A stretch of DNA of 64,000 bases from Maribacter sp. PR1 (GTDB lineage Bacteria; Bacteroidota; Bacteroidia; Flavobacteriales; Flavobacteriaceae): NCBI RefSeq assembly GCF_028464145.1, contig NZ_JAQPCG010000001.1:558001-622000 (forward strand). The letters run 5' to 3'. Shown here piece by piece: positions 1 through 8,183 of the stretch. Numbering within the stretch: the stretch's first letter is position 1; every line of letters begins with the position of its first letter. Below the pieces are notes generated by a model that was given only the letters and a program-made list of their open reading frames with translations, was not told where the DNA came from and ran no database searches. The translations under genes and the position numbers were made by a program.

Positions 1-1
1 T

Positions 2-178
2 GAATTGTATTTACCCTTTATGATTCAAGAAATGCTGCAGGCAAATGAGGTAGAAGTGAAATGTATACCTTCAGGAGGTGAATGGTTTGGTGTTACTTAT
101 GCCAGTGATAAGGAAAAAGCTGTGGCCAACCTAAAGGAAAAAACGGAGGAGGGGCTATATAAAACTCCTTTATGGTAA
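2..178 (+). CDS. C-terminal end of a probable sugar-phosphate nucleotidyltransferase family protein (5' truncated)
   Basis: The frame is open from the window edge and ends in TAA at 176-178, giving the last 58 residues of a protein that starts upstream. The tail contains WFGVTY, then a run of charged residues, and ends KTPLW. This matches my memory of the C-terminus of Bacteroidota NTP-transferase proteins, which end in a W(F/Y)GVTY...LW pattern; the catalytic part is outside the window. Such enzymes couple sugar phosphates to nucleotides in the cytoplasm. The family call is inference from a short tail, and a different protein with a similar end is possible. A strong hairpin terminator follows 18 bases after the stop. 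Confidence 0.5.
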   Translation, partial: ELYLPFMIQEMLQANEVEVKCIPSGGEWFGVTYASDKEKAVANLKEKTEEGLYKTPLW

Positions 179-195
179 TTTAAATGAATAAGAAT

Positions 196-229
196 AAAAG
201 CCGGTTGTGAATTCACAACCGGCTTTTTT
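196..229 (+). terminator. Intrinsic terminator after the truncated first gene
   Basis: A perfect inverted repeat (AAAAGCCGGTTGTGAA and its complement, centred on 211) is followed by a T-run. It lies just after the stop at 178 and has T-runs in both directions, so it could also act on minus-strand transcripts. Confidence 0.85.
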
Positions 230-261
230 ATGCTCCTTATTATTCCCATAATCCTTAAACT

Positions 262-297
262 AAAAAGAGTCTGGCTTTTTGTAACCAGACTCTTTTA
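262..297. terminator. Second hairpin, possible terminator
   Basis: AAAAGAGTCTGG (263-274) pairs with CCAGACTCTTTT (285-296) around a short loop. It sits 33 bases after the first terminator. The A-run before and T-run after are short, so it may be a back-up terminator or a structured RNA end. Confidence 0.55.
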
Positions 298-702
298 CGA
301 GAACACTATATGAAAATGAAAAATTATTTACTTTTTAAATACAGGGTAAATATAAAGGTGAAACATCGATGTATGAACAATTTGTTGTAAGATGGAGGAT
401 TTATGTGGTGAATCGGGAAGAAATTGTTGTTAAGTATTGAAAGAAGGCCTAGCATAATTAAATTAGGCCACCATTTCCTAATTTTTTATTGTTTTGTAGG
501 CAGACATCTTAACAATCTGCTAACCGAAACATAAGTTCCCCATAACCCTGAACTAGACTAAAACTCCCAAATTTGTATTCAGAGATTTTCCGTACATGAA
601 AATTCAACTGAATGGCTTTTCCGCATTACTTCCTGGTTTCTTAGGACACCTATCTAATACCACTCTCTTTTCAATAACGAACCATAATCATTTCCACATT
701 AT
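298..702. other. Intergenic stretch without a supported gene
   Basis: No coding frame is convincing here. A weak hairpin (GGCCTA 446-451 with TAGGCC 464-469, 12-base loop) lacks a T-run. The stretch presumably carries the promoter of the gene starting at 703, but I could not point to a clear -7/-33 pair. Confidence 0.5.
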
Positions 703-1563
703 ATGAAAAAAAGACCTGTTGATATTTTGGTGTTATCAGATGTGCATCTTGGCACCTATGGATGCCATTCAAACGAGCTTTTAAGGTATCTAAAAAGCAT
801 TGCCCCCAAGGAAGTAATCCTCAATGGAGACATCATTGATATTTGGCAATTTAGCAAACGTTATTGGCCAAAATCGCACATGAAAATTATAAAATACGTT
901 ATGGGATGGATCACCAAAGGTGTCAAAGTACATTATGTAACGGGCAACCATGATGAAATGCTAAGAAAGTTTACCGGTTTCCAGATGGGTTCTTTGAGCA
1001 TAACCAATAAAGTAGTGTTACCACTACATGGAAAGAAAGCATGGTTCTTTCATGGTGATGTTTTTGACGTTACTATGCAACATTCCAAATGGGTTGCCAA
1101 ACTGGGAGCTAAAGGATACGACTTCTTGATTCTCTTGAACAGGGGGATTAATTTTTTAAGTAAAAAATTAGGGAGAGGCCCCATATCCATGTCGAAAAAA
1201 ATAAAAAACGGGGTTAAAACCGCAGTAAAATTTATAAATAATTTTGAAGTTACAGCGGCCGAAATAGCTATTGAAAATGGATATGAGTACGTCGTCTGTG
1301 GACATATTCATCAACCTGAAATACGTGAGATTGCAACTGAAAAAGGAAAAGTGACCTACCTTAATTCTGGAGATTGGATCGAGAACTTGACCGCTTTGGA
1401 ATATAACAGAGGTAAATGGAGACTTTATTCCTATTATGATGATATAGGAATTATTAATCAAGTTCAAGATCAGGTAGAAGAACACCCCATTATGGAAAAA
1501 GCCGAGCTTTTTCAGAGCTTAATGGATGAATTCAGTTCAGGAAGTCTTGTTAAAGTGAAATAA
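703..1563 (+). CDS. UDP-2,3-diacylglucosamine diphosphatase family metallophosphoesterase (LpxH-like)
   Basis: A 286-residue cytoplasmic metallophosphoesterase. The calcineurin-like metal-binding motifs appear in order: SDVHLG near residue 12, NGDIID near 41, GNHDE near 81, HGD near 117 and CGHIHQPE near 203. LpxH-type enzymes hydrolyse UDP-2,3-diacylglucosamine to lipid X in lipid A synthesis, but this long subfamily is diverged, so the substrate is inferred. It is the first gene of a tight unit: the next gene (glycosyltransferase) starts 13 bases later and a GH1 gene follows. That context suggests a role in making or remodelling a glycolipid or envelope glycan. Start: the ATG directly after the long upstream gap. 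Confidence 0.85.
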   Translation: MKKRPVDILVLSDVHLGTYGCHSNELLRYLKSIAPKEVILNGDIIDIWQFSKRYWPKSHMKIIKYVMGWITKGVKVHYVTGNHDEMLRKFTGFQMGSLSITNKVVLPLHGKKAWFFHGDVFDVTMQHSKWVAKLGAKGYDFLILLNRGINFLSKKLGRGPISMSKKIKNGVKTAVKFINNFEVTAAEIAIENGYEYVVCGHIHQPEIREIATEKGKVTYLNSGDWIENLTALEYNRGKWRLYSYYDDIGIINQVQDQVEEHPIMEKAELFQSLMDEFSSGSLVKVK

Positions 1564-1576
1564 TATAGGAACACTT

Positions 1577-2572
1577 ATGCGAGTATTGTATGCGATCCAA
1601 GGCACTGGGAATGGTCATTTGAGTAGGGCCAGGGATGTGATTCCAGCCCTGTTAAGAGAAGGCGTGGATTTGGATTTACTTGTAAGTGGAACGCAGGCAG
1701 ACATCCAAATTCCGTATCAAGTAAAGTATCAATGCAAAGGCCTAAGTTTCATCTTTGGGAAAAAGGGAGGGGTAAATATGTGGAAAACCTATTTGAAATC
1801 TAATTCCATAAGACTCCAAAAGGAAATTAAAAGTATTCCGATTGACAAGTATGATTTAATTATAAACGACTTTGAACCGGTATCCGCTTGGGCCTGTAAG
1901 ATTTCAGAAAAAGCATGTTTTAGTTTTAGCCATCAATCTGCAGTACTATCGAGTAAAGCTCCCAAACCAAAAAAAAGTGATGCCATTGGTAGAATGATTT
2001 TAAAAAATTATGCCCCTAGCAGTCATCAGTTCGGCCTTCATTTTAAAGCATATGAGCAGGGTATTTTTACACCAATTATCAGAGATGATATCCGCAAGTC
2101 AGTTACTAAAAAAGGTGATCATTACACGGTATACCTTCCATCATATAGTGATGGGAAAATTATTCACTTCCTCTCTCAAATACCCAATGTAAAGTGGGAT
2201 GTTTTCTCTAAACATAATACCAGTGAAATCGTAACGAAAAATCTAAATATCCGACCCATTACCAATGAAGCTTTTGTGGACAGTATGGCCAAAAGTAGAG
2301 GTGTACTTTGTGGTGCTGGATTTGAAACTCCCGCCGAGGCATTGTTTATGCAAAAAAAATTATTGGTGGTTCCCATGAAAGGTCAATATGAACAACAGTG
2401 TAATGCTGCTGCACTACAGGCTATGAATGTACCCGTTATAAAATCACTAAAAGAAAAACATTTACCCAAAGTAATGAACTGGGTAGAAACTAAAAATAAA
2501 GTAGAGGTGGATTACCCCGATATTACCATGGAGATTGTACAAAGCTTATTAAAGGCCCCTTTTGAAGTATAA
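1577..2572 (+). CDS. MurG-like glycosyltransferase family protein (MJ1255/VC2487-type)
   Basis: A 331-residue protein beginning MRVLYAIQGTGNGHLSRA, the glycine-rich N-terminal loop seen in GT-B enzymes related to MurG. A C-terminal nucleotide-sugar site is suggested by GAGFETPAEALFMQKKLLVVP at about residues 247-268 and by the GQYEQQCNA segment after it. The fold predicts transfer of a sugar from a nucleotide donor to a lipid or glycan acceptor at the inner face of the membrane; donor and acceptor cannot be read from the sequence. It is 13 bases from the LpxH-like gene and 18 bases from the GH1 gene, so the three are probably co-transcribed. Confidence 0.8.
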   Translation: MRVLYAIQGTGNGHLSRARDVIPALLREGVDLDLLVSGTQADIQIPYQVKYQCKGLSFIFGKKGGVNMWKTYLKSNSIRLQKEIKSIPIDKYDLIINDFEPVSAWACKISEKACFSFSHQSAVLSSKAPKPKKSDAIGRMILKNYAPSSHQFGLHFKAYEQGIFTPIIRDDIRKSVTKKGDHYTVYLPSYSDGKIIHFLSQIPNVKWDVFSKHNTSEIVTKNLNIRPITNEAFVDSMAKSRGVLCGAGFETPAEALFMQKKLLVVPMKGQYEQQCNAAALQAMNVPVIKSLKEKHLPKVMNWVETKNKVEVDYPDITMEIVQSLLKAPFEV

Positions 2573-2590
2573 ACCATGTAACCTTTAGTT

Positions 2591-3934
2591 ATGCCCAAAA
2601 AAATAAAAGCCTCTGATTTTGGGAAAGAATTCATTTGGGGTATTTCAACAGCTGCATTTCAAATAGAGGGCGCTTACAAAAAACATGGAAAAGGACTCTC
2701 TATATGGGATACCTTTACAATGCAAAAAGGAAATATCCATAAAAATCAAACAGCTAAAGTCTCCTGTGATTTTTATCATCGCTATAAAGAGGATATCCTT
2801 TTAATGAAGTCCTTGAACATTAAAAATTTTAGGTTTTCGATATCATGGAGTCGAATTTTACCGGATGGGACCGGAAAAGTCAACCAACAAGGTATCAAAT
2901 TTTATAATAATGTTATTGACTTCTGTTTGGAGTGCAAAATAAAACCTTGGGTTACCTTATATCATTGGGACCTTCCACATGAACTACAAAAGCAAGGCGG
3001 ATGGACCAATAGAAAAATTCTGGACTGGTTTGAGGAATATGTCAAGATTTGTGCCTCTAATTTTGGAAACCGTGTAAAACATTGGATGATACTGAATGAA
3101 CCCATGGTCTTTACCGGTGGCGGTTATTTTTTAGGAATTCATGCCCCTGGTAAAAAAAGAATGAAAAATTTTCTTCCAGCTGTACATCACGCGCAACTAG
3201 CACAGGCATTGGGTGGTCGTATACTAAAGGAGAATATTCCTGACGTAATCATTGGAACAACCTATTCATGTTCTTACATTGTTCCTAAAAACAATTCCAA
3301 AAGGAACAAAAGAGCAGCAAAAAAAGTGGATGCATTATTAAATCGACTTTTTATTGAACCTGTACTTGGTTTGGGGTATCCTACAAAGGATTTACCGATC
3401 TTGAAGAAATTGAATCCTTATATACTTCCCGGTGATATTGAAAACAGTCAATTCAAGTTTGACTTTATAGGGATACAAAATTATACCAGAGAAGTGGTTC
3501 AGCACAGTTATTTTATACCCTATATAGGTGCAAAAATCATAAAGGCACCGAAGAGGGGTGTTGGTACGACTTTAATGGATTGGGAAGTGTATCCCCCTAG
3601 CATTTATGAAATGATTCGCAAATACAATTCCTATAAACATATTCCAAATTTGATTATAACCGAAAATGGAGCAGCTTTTAAGGACAAGTTTAAAAAAGGT
3701 AAAATCCAGGATAAAAAACGGACAAAATATTTAGCCACTTATATTGAACAAGTTTTGAAGGCTAAAAAAGAGGGGCTCAATATCGGAGGGTATTTTGTTT
3801 GGACCTTAACTGATAATTTTGAATGGGCAGAAGGGTATAACCCGGGCTTTGGTCTGGTCCATGTAGATTTTGATACGCAAAAGCGAACCATAAAGAGTTC
3901 CGGAAAGTGGTATAAGACGTTTCTTAAAAATTAA
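2591..3934 (+). CDS. Glycoside hydrolase family 1 enzyme (beta-glucosidase-like)
   Basis: A 447-residue GH1 (beta/alpha)8 barrel of normal family length. FIWGISTAAFQIEGA near residue 14 is the GH1 N-terminal signature. LYHWDLP occurs near residue 120, the acid/base glutamate is in LNEP (about E170), the nucleophile is in ITENG (about E358), and WTLTDNFEW near 407 forms the aglycone/sugar site. There is no signal peptide, so it probably acts in the cytoplasm on beta-glucosides or beta-galactosides. Because it lies at the end of an LpxH-like/glycosyltransferase unit rather than in a polysaccharide-utilisation cluster, a glycolipid-directed hydrolase or transglycosidase is an alternative. A bidirectional terminator follows. 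Confidence 0.93.
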   Translation: MPKKIKASDFGKEFIWGISTAAFQIEGAYKKHGKGLSIWDTFTMQKGNIHKNQTAKVSCDFYHRYKEDILLMKSLNIKNFRFSISWSRILPDGTGKVNQQGIKFYNNVIDFCLECKIKPWVTLYHWDLPHELQKQGGWTNRKILDWFEEYVKICASNFGNRVKHWMILNEPMVFTGGGYFLGIHAPGKKRMKNFLPAVHHAQLAQALGGRILKENIPDVIIGTTYSCSYIVPKNNSKRNKRAAKKVDALLNRLFIEPVLGLGYPTKDLPILKKLNPYILPGDIENSQFKFDFIGIQNYTREVVQHSYFIPYIGAKIIKAPKRGVGTTLMDWEVYPPSIYEMIRKYNSYKHIPNLIITENGAAFKDKFKKGKIQDKKRTKYLATYIEQVLKAKKEGLNIGGYFVWTLTDNFEWAEGYNPGFGLVHVDFDTQKRTIKSSGKWYKTFLKN

Positions 3935-3963
3935 TACCCAGTAACTTTCCAGAGTTTAAGCCA

Positions 3964-3996
3964 CAAAAAAAGCCGATGCTCCCATCGGCTTTAGCT
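3964..3996. terminator. Bidirectional terminator between convergent genes
   Basis: AGCCGATG (3971-3978) pairs with CATCGGCT (3983-3990) around a 4-base loop, with A/T-runs on both sides. It sits between the GH1 gene (plus) and the acyl-CoA dehydrogenase gene (minus) and can end both. The seven-base A-run on the plus strand gives a good U-tract for the minus-strand transcript. Confidence 0.85.
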
Positions 3997-4096
3997 AACT
4001 AACTCAAAAAACTACATGAATCTTAAATTACACGCACGGCAAAAATAGCGCCCTATTTTTGAGGATATGTTAAGCTAACCTAAGGATTTTGTTATC

Positions 4097-5275
4097 TTAT
4101 TTAAATGCTTGATGTCCGGTAATATCCGCTCCGGTAATCAAGAGGTGTATATCATGCGTTCCCTCATAGGTAATTACACTCTCCAAGTTCATCATATGCC
4201 GCATAATACTATACTCTCCAGTGATACCCATTCCTCCTAGTACCTGTCTTGCCTCCCTTGCAATTTTTATGGCCATTTCTACATTATTCCTTTTTGCCAT
4301 GGATATCTGGGCCGTTGTAGCCCTACCTTCATTTTTTAGCTGGCCAAGCCTAAAGGCCAATAATTGGGCTTTGGTAATCTCGGTTATCATTTCGGCCAAC
4401 TTCTTTTGCTGTAGTTGCGTAGCTGCAATAGGTTTTCCAAATTGTTCGCGTTCCTTAGCGTATCTAAGGGCAGTATCATAACAATCCATGGCAGCTCCGA
4501 TAGCTCCCCAAGAAATTCCATATCTAGCGGAATCCAAACAACCCAATGGAGCTCCTAACCCACTTTTATTAGGTAGTATGTTTTCCTTAGGGACCTTAAC
4601 ATTGTCAAAAATAAGCTCCCCGGTCGCTGAGGCCCTTAAAGACCATTTATTGTGTGTCTCCGGAGTAGAAAATCCTTCCATACCTCGCTCTACAATCAAA
4701 CCATGAATTCTACCTTCCTCATTTTTTGCCCAAACCACGGCGATATCCGCAAAGGGAGAATTGGAAATCCACAGTTTTGCTCCATTGAGCAAATAGTGGC
4801 CTCCCATATCCTTGTATTTGGTTTCCATTCCTCCGGGATTGGAGCCATGATTGGGTTCGGTGAGACCGAAACAGCCCATCATTTCACCGCTGGCCAATTT
4901 GGGTAAATACTTTTTTCTTTGCTCCTCTGTTCCATAGGTATAGATGGGATACATGACTAAAGAGGACTGAACGGAGGCCGTTGAGCGCACTCCGCTATCT
5001 CCTCGTTCTATTTCCTGCATTATAAGTCCATAACTAATCTGATCCAAGCCTGCACCACCATATTCCTCCGGAATATAGGGTCCGAAAGCTCCAATTTCGG
5101 CCAATCCACTGATAATTTGATTGGGGAATTCTGCTTTTTGGGCATATTCCTCTATGATAGGTGAAATGTCTCTCTTTACCCATTGTCTTGCGGCATCACG
5201 CACCAATTTATGTTCCTCGGATAATAAATCGTCCAAATTATAATAGTCTGGGGCTTCAAATAAGTCGGTTCTCAT
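4097..5275 (-). CDS. Acyl-CoA dehydrogenase, glutaryl-CoA dehydrogenase type
   Basis: A 392-residue flavoprotein of the acyl-CoA dehydrogenase fold. Family motifs are CFGLTEPNHGSNP (FAD/substrate region) near residue 137, LWISNSPFADI near 169, and QVLGGMGITGEY near 340. The catalytic-base region is YEGTHDIH near 372, followed by the ending TGHQAF. The whole pattern, including the YEGTHD glutamate, matches glutaryl-CoA dehydrogenases, which oxidise and decarboxylate glutaryl-CoA to crotonyl-CoA in lysine and tryptophan breakdown. An in-frame GTG lies two codons upstream at 5281; I chose the ATG at 5275. It is a single gene between a terminator and trmN6, with no beta-oxidation neighbours. Confidence 0.88.
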   Translation of the reverse strand: MRTDLFEAPDYYNLDDLLSEEHKLVRDAARQWVKRDISPIIEEYAQKAEFPNQIISGLAEIGAFGPYIPEEYGGAGLDQISYGLIMQEIERGDSGVRSTASVQSSLVMYPIYTYGTEEQRKKYLPKLASGEMMGCFGLTEPNHGSNPGGMETKYKDMGGHYLLNGAKLWISNSPFADIAVVWAKNEEGRIHGLIVERGMEGFSTPETHNKWSLRASATGELIFDNVKVPKENILPNKSGLGAPLGCLDSARYGISWGAIGAAMDCYDTALRYAKEREQFGKPIAATQLQQKKLAEMITEITKAQLLAFRLGQLKNEGRATTAQISMAKRNNVEMAIKIAREARQVLGGMGITGEYSIMRHMMNLESVITYEGTHDIHLLITGADITGHQAFK

Positions 5276-5325
5276 ATACACTATTTAATAGTTACGTAAA
5301 AATATAACATTAGCTAAATAAAAAG

Positions 5326-6099
5326 TTACATTTTTAAGTAAAAGTCCTTTGTTAATTTGATATAGTCCTCGGTATACACATGTCTTTCTTCCTCTATAAT
5401 TAATTCAGTCATAATAACCTGTTCCTTACGTCTTGAAAACTCCAACAGACTTCTTTTAAACGGTGCTGCTTTATTCCCTTTTACTTGGGTAATCCTTTTT
5501 GGAAATAATTTAAAGGAACTGGCTAAATCAATGAATCGTCGCTCTTCTTTAAATGGAATGATTACTGAAAAAACACCTTCCTTGGATAATAACTTGGAAA
5601 CCCCCTCCAATAATTCTGAAAAAGGCAATGAATCATTTTGACGCGCCAAATCCCTAGAAACATCTCCACTAGAAACTGCTTCACTATAAAAAGGAGGGTT
5701 ACTAATTATTAGTTCGTAATTATCATCGATTTCATCCACAAACTCATCCAAACCCGCATGATAGCAATATAAACGATCTCCCCATGGCGAACCTTCAAAA
5801 TTATCCACACATTGTTCATAGGCATTTTCATCGATTTCCAGCGCATCAATGGTTAAAGCATCGCTTCTTTGGGCAAGCATTAAAGAGATAATACCTGTTC
5901 CTGCACCAATATCCAAAATAGATTCTGGTTCTATTTCCAAGTTAGTCCATGCTCCGAGTAAGACTCCGTCGGTTCCAATTTTCATGGCACAACGTTCTTG
6001 GTCAATTTTAAATTCTTTAAAGCAAAAAGTATCCTTCAAGGAATTGTTTATTAAAGTATGTTGGAATTGCCAGGGGCCACATAGTTTAAAGATGCTCAT
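5326..6099 (-). CDS. tRNA1(Val) (adenine-37-N6)-methyltransferase (TrmN6/YfiC family)
   Basis: A class I SAM-dependent methyltransferase of 257 residues. MKIGTDGVLLGAW near residue 39 and DIGAGTGIISLMLAQR near 61 form the SAM-binding start. IISNPPFYSE near 130 is the catalytic NPPF motif of N6-adenine methylases. The family methylates A37 of tRNA1(Val). The ATG at 6099 adds about 25 residues before the usual N-terminal FKEFKIDQERCAMK block. Family members normally begin close to that block, so the true start may be a TTG near residue 21; this is not resolvable here. The gene runs divergently from the CHRD lipoprotein gene. Confidence 0.87.
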   Translation of the reverse strand: MSIFKLCGPWQFQHTLINNSLKDTFCFKEFKIDQERCAMKIGTDGVLLGAWTNLEIEPESILDIGAGTGIISLMLAQRSDALTIDALEIDENAYEQCVDNFEGSPWGDRLYCYHAGLDEFVDEIDDNYELIISNPPFYSEAVSSGDVSRDLARQNDSLPFSELLEGVSKLLSKEGVFSVIIPFKEERRFIDLASSFKLFPKRITQVKGNKAAPFKRSLLEFSRRKEQVIMTELIIEEERHVYTEDYIKLTKDFYLKM

Positions 6100-6153
6100 T
6101 AAAACTAACCCTTGAAATTTCCTTCTGAAAGTAAAATATAAATAAAAATTATT

Positions 6154-8106
6154 ATGAAGATTAGAAAAACTATCAAATTAATTTTGCCCATCATCATGGG
6201 CGCAATGCTCATTACATCTTGTAGTAATGACGATGACGACATTATACCTCCAATCGTTGATGGGGGTGATTCAACAACATATCAACTTAGTTCAGTTTCC
6301 AATCCTGATATTTCGGGTACGGCAAAGGTTATAGATAATGAAGATAACTCAATAACCGTTGAATTAAGCTTGGAAAACACGCCAAATGGCGGAATGCATC
6401 CCGCACATATTCATTTTAATACCGCCGCCGAAAGTGGTGATATCGCCATAACCTTAGGAACTGTAGATGGTTCCACGGGTATGAGTACGGTAACTTTTTC
6501 AACTTTGGACGAAGGAACTTCAATTTCCTACGAGGAATTACTAGACTTTGATGGATACATCAATGTGCACGCAAGTGCCGATGACCTAGCCACCTTGGTC
6601 GCACAGGGCGATATTGGCCAAAACGAACTTAATGGAAATACCAAAGTATATGAATTGGGTAGTGTTGCTGTTGACGATATCAGCGGAACGGCAACTTTTT
6701 CCGAACGTGTCAATGGAGAAGCGCTCGCAACAATTGTATTGAACAATACTCCTGCTGACGGAATGCACCCTGGACATATCCATATGAATACGGCCGTTGA
6801 AAGTGGTGATATTGCCTTTACCTTTAATCCTGTGGATGGAGCTTCTGGAATTAGCAAAACGAATGTTTCCGAATTGGACGATGGAAGTGCTTTTACCTAT
6901 AATGATGTCCTAACATATGATGGATATATAAACATTCATTTAAGTGCGGATGACCTTGGAACTTTAGTAGCACAAGGCGATATAGGACAAAATGAACTTT
7001 CAGGTGAATCTAAGACTTACGAATTAGGATCGAAAGACGTAGATGGTATTGACGGTACGGCCACATTTGAAGAACGAGTTAACGGCGAGGCATTGGCAAC
7101 AATTATGCTAAACAATACACCAGCAAATGGTACGCACCCTGGACACATTCACATGAATACCGCTGCGGAAAGTGGTGATATTATCTTCACTTTCAATCCT
7201 GTTGATGGTGCTACGGGTATATGCATGACCAATGTAGCCGCTTTGGATGATGATACCGCCTTTGGTTATGATCAAGTATTGGAAGTTGACGGATACATCA
7301 ACATTCATTTGAGCGCAGACAATCTTGGAACCATTGTTGCCCAAGGTGATATAGGACAAAATGAATTGACCGGAGAATCCAAAACCTATGAATTAGGTTC
7401 CGTGGCCGTTCCAACCATTTCGGGTACGGCAACTTTCGATGAACGTGTAAACGGTGAAGCTTTGGCCACTATAATGCTGGAGGGTACGCCCGATGGAGGT
7501 ATGCACCCTGCCCATATTCATGCCAACACTGCTGCCGAGTCCGGAGACATTCTATTTACTTTTAATCCGGTAGATGGTACTTCTGGAATGAGCATGACCA
7601 ATGTTGCCATGCTAGATGATGATTCCGCTTTTTTATATGATGACGTTTTGATTATGGACGGTTATATAAATGTGCATTTGAGTGCAGATGATTTAGGAAC
7701 CATTGTAGCACAAGGAGATATTGGTGAAAACGAGTTAACAGGAACTTCTAAAACGTATGCACTTGCTACGGTAGATGTTCCAGGAATCAGTGGAGACGCT
7801 ACCTTTTTTGAACGCGTTAGCGGTGATGCGCTTGCAGTAATTGAATTGACTGGAACTCCGGCAGGCGGAATTCACCCAGCCCATATTCACGCTAATAGTG
7901 CAGCTGAAACTGGACCTATTATTTTCTCGTTCAATCCCGTAGATGGAACGACTGGAATAAGCAAAACTCATGTAGATGTTTTGGATGACGAAACTCCCTT
8001 TAGCTATCAAGGCGTACTGGATGTAGATGGGTACATAAATGTACATTTAAGTCCGGACGACTTGGCAACTATAGTATCCCAAGGCGATATTGGAATTAAT
8101 GAGTAA
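6154..8106 (+). CDS. Five-repeat CHRD-domain lipoprotein
   Basis: A 650-residue exported lipoprotein. MKIRKTIKLILPIIMGAML is a signal sequence followed by the lipobox ITSC (Cys near residue 23) and an acidic linker. The rest is five CHRD-type units, each with an SGTA strand near the start, HP(A/G)HIH(F/M/A)N in the middle and GYI(N)(V/I)H(L/A)S near the end, then a VAQGDIG(Q/E)NEL linker. CHRD domains occur in chordin and in many bacterial surface proteins; their ligand is not known. The periodic His-x-His pattern could bind metal, which is inference. It is flanked by trmN6 on the left and a bidirectional terminator and sulfatase on the right, with no evident partner. Confidence 0.88.
   Translation: MKIRKTIKLILPIIMGAMLITSCSNDDDDIIPPIVDGGDSTTYQLSSVSNPDISGTAKVIDNEDNSITVELSLENTPNGGMHPAHIHFNTAAESGDIAITLGTVDGSTGMSTVTFSTLDEGTSISYEELLDFDGYINVHASADDLATLVAQGDIGQNELNGNTKVYELGSVAVDDISGTATFSERVNGEALATIVLNNTPADGMHPGHIHMNTAVESGDIAFTFNPVDGASGISKTNVSELDDGSAFTYNDVLTYDGYINIHLSADDLGTLVAQGDIGQNELSGESKTYELGSKDVDGIDGTATFEERVNGEALATIMLNNTPANGTHPGHIHMNTAAESGDIIFTFNPVDGATGICMTNVAALDDDTAFGYDQVLEVDGYINIHLSADNLGTIVAQGDIGQNELTGESKTYELGSVAVPTISGTATFDERVNGEALATIMLEGTPDGGMHPAHIHANTAAESGDILFTFNPVDGTSGMSMTNVAMLDDDSAFLYDDVLIMDGYINVHLSADDLGTIVAQGDIGENELTGTSKTYALATVDVPGISGDATFFERVSGDALAVIELTGTPAGGIHPAHIHANSAAETGPIIFSFNPVDGTTGISKTHVDVLDDETPFSYQGVLDVDGYINVHLSPDDLATIVSQGDIGINE
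6280..8103 (+). repeat. Five tandem CHRD coding units, exact 369-bp period
   Basis: Equivalent Tyr codons opening each unit fall at 6280, 6649, 7018, 7387 and 7756, spaced exactly 369 bases (123 codons). The last unit is shorter by a linker. Units 2-4 are the most alike, with the same FTFNPVDG core; unit 1 is the most diverged (ITLGTVDG). This points to repeated duplication without indels. Confidence 0.9.
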
Positions 8107-8126
8107 TACTACTAATTGATTATAAA

Positions 8127-8164
8127 AAAACGGTCATCTAAAATTGATGGCCGTTTTCTTTTTA
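8127..8164. terminator. Bidirectional terminator between CHRD and sulfatase genes
   Basis: AAAACGGTCATC (8127-8138) pairs with GATGGCCGTTTT (8146-8157), with one G-U pair. T-rich tracts on both sides allow it to end both converging transcripts. Confidence 0.85.
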
Positions 8165-8183
8165 TGGTGGTAAGTAATTCTTA

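Noticed and set aside
310..390. Small frame of 26 residues (MKMKNYLLFK...) in the first gap
   Set aside because: It is short, AT-rich and has no upstream site or homology that I can recognise.
446..469. GGCCTA/TAGGCC hairpin as a terminator or operator
   Set aside because: The stem is only six bases with a 12-base loop and no T-run; too weak to call.
6280..8103. Possible mobile or satellite DNA from the 369-bp repeats
   Set aside because: The repeats are in frame and encode protein domains; no terminal repeats or transposase are seen.
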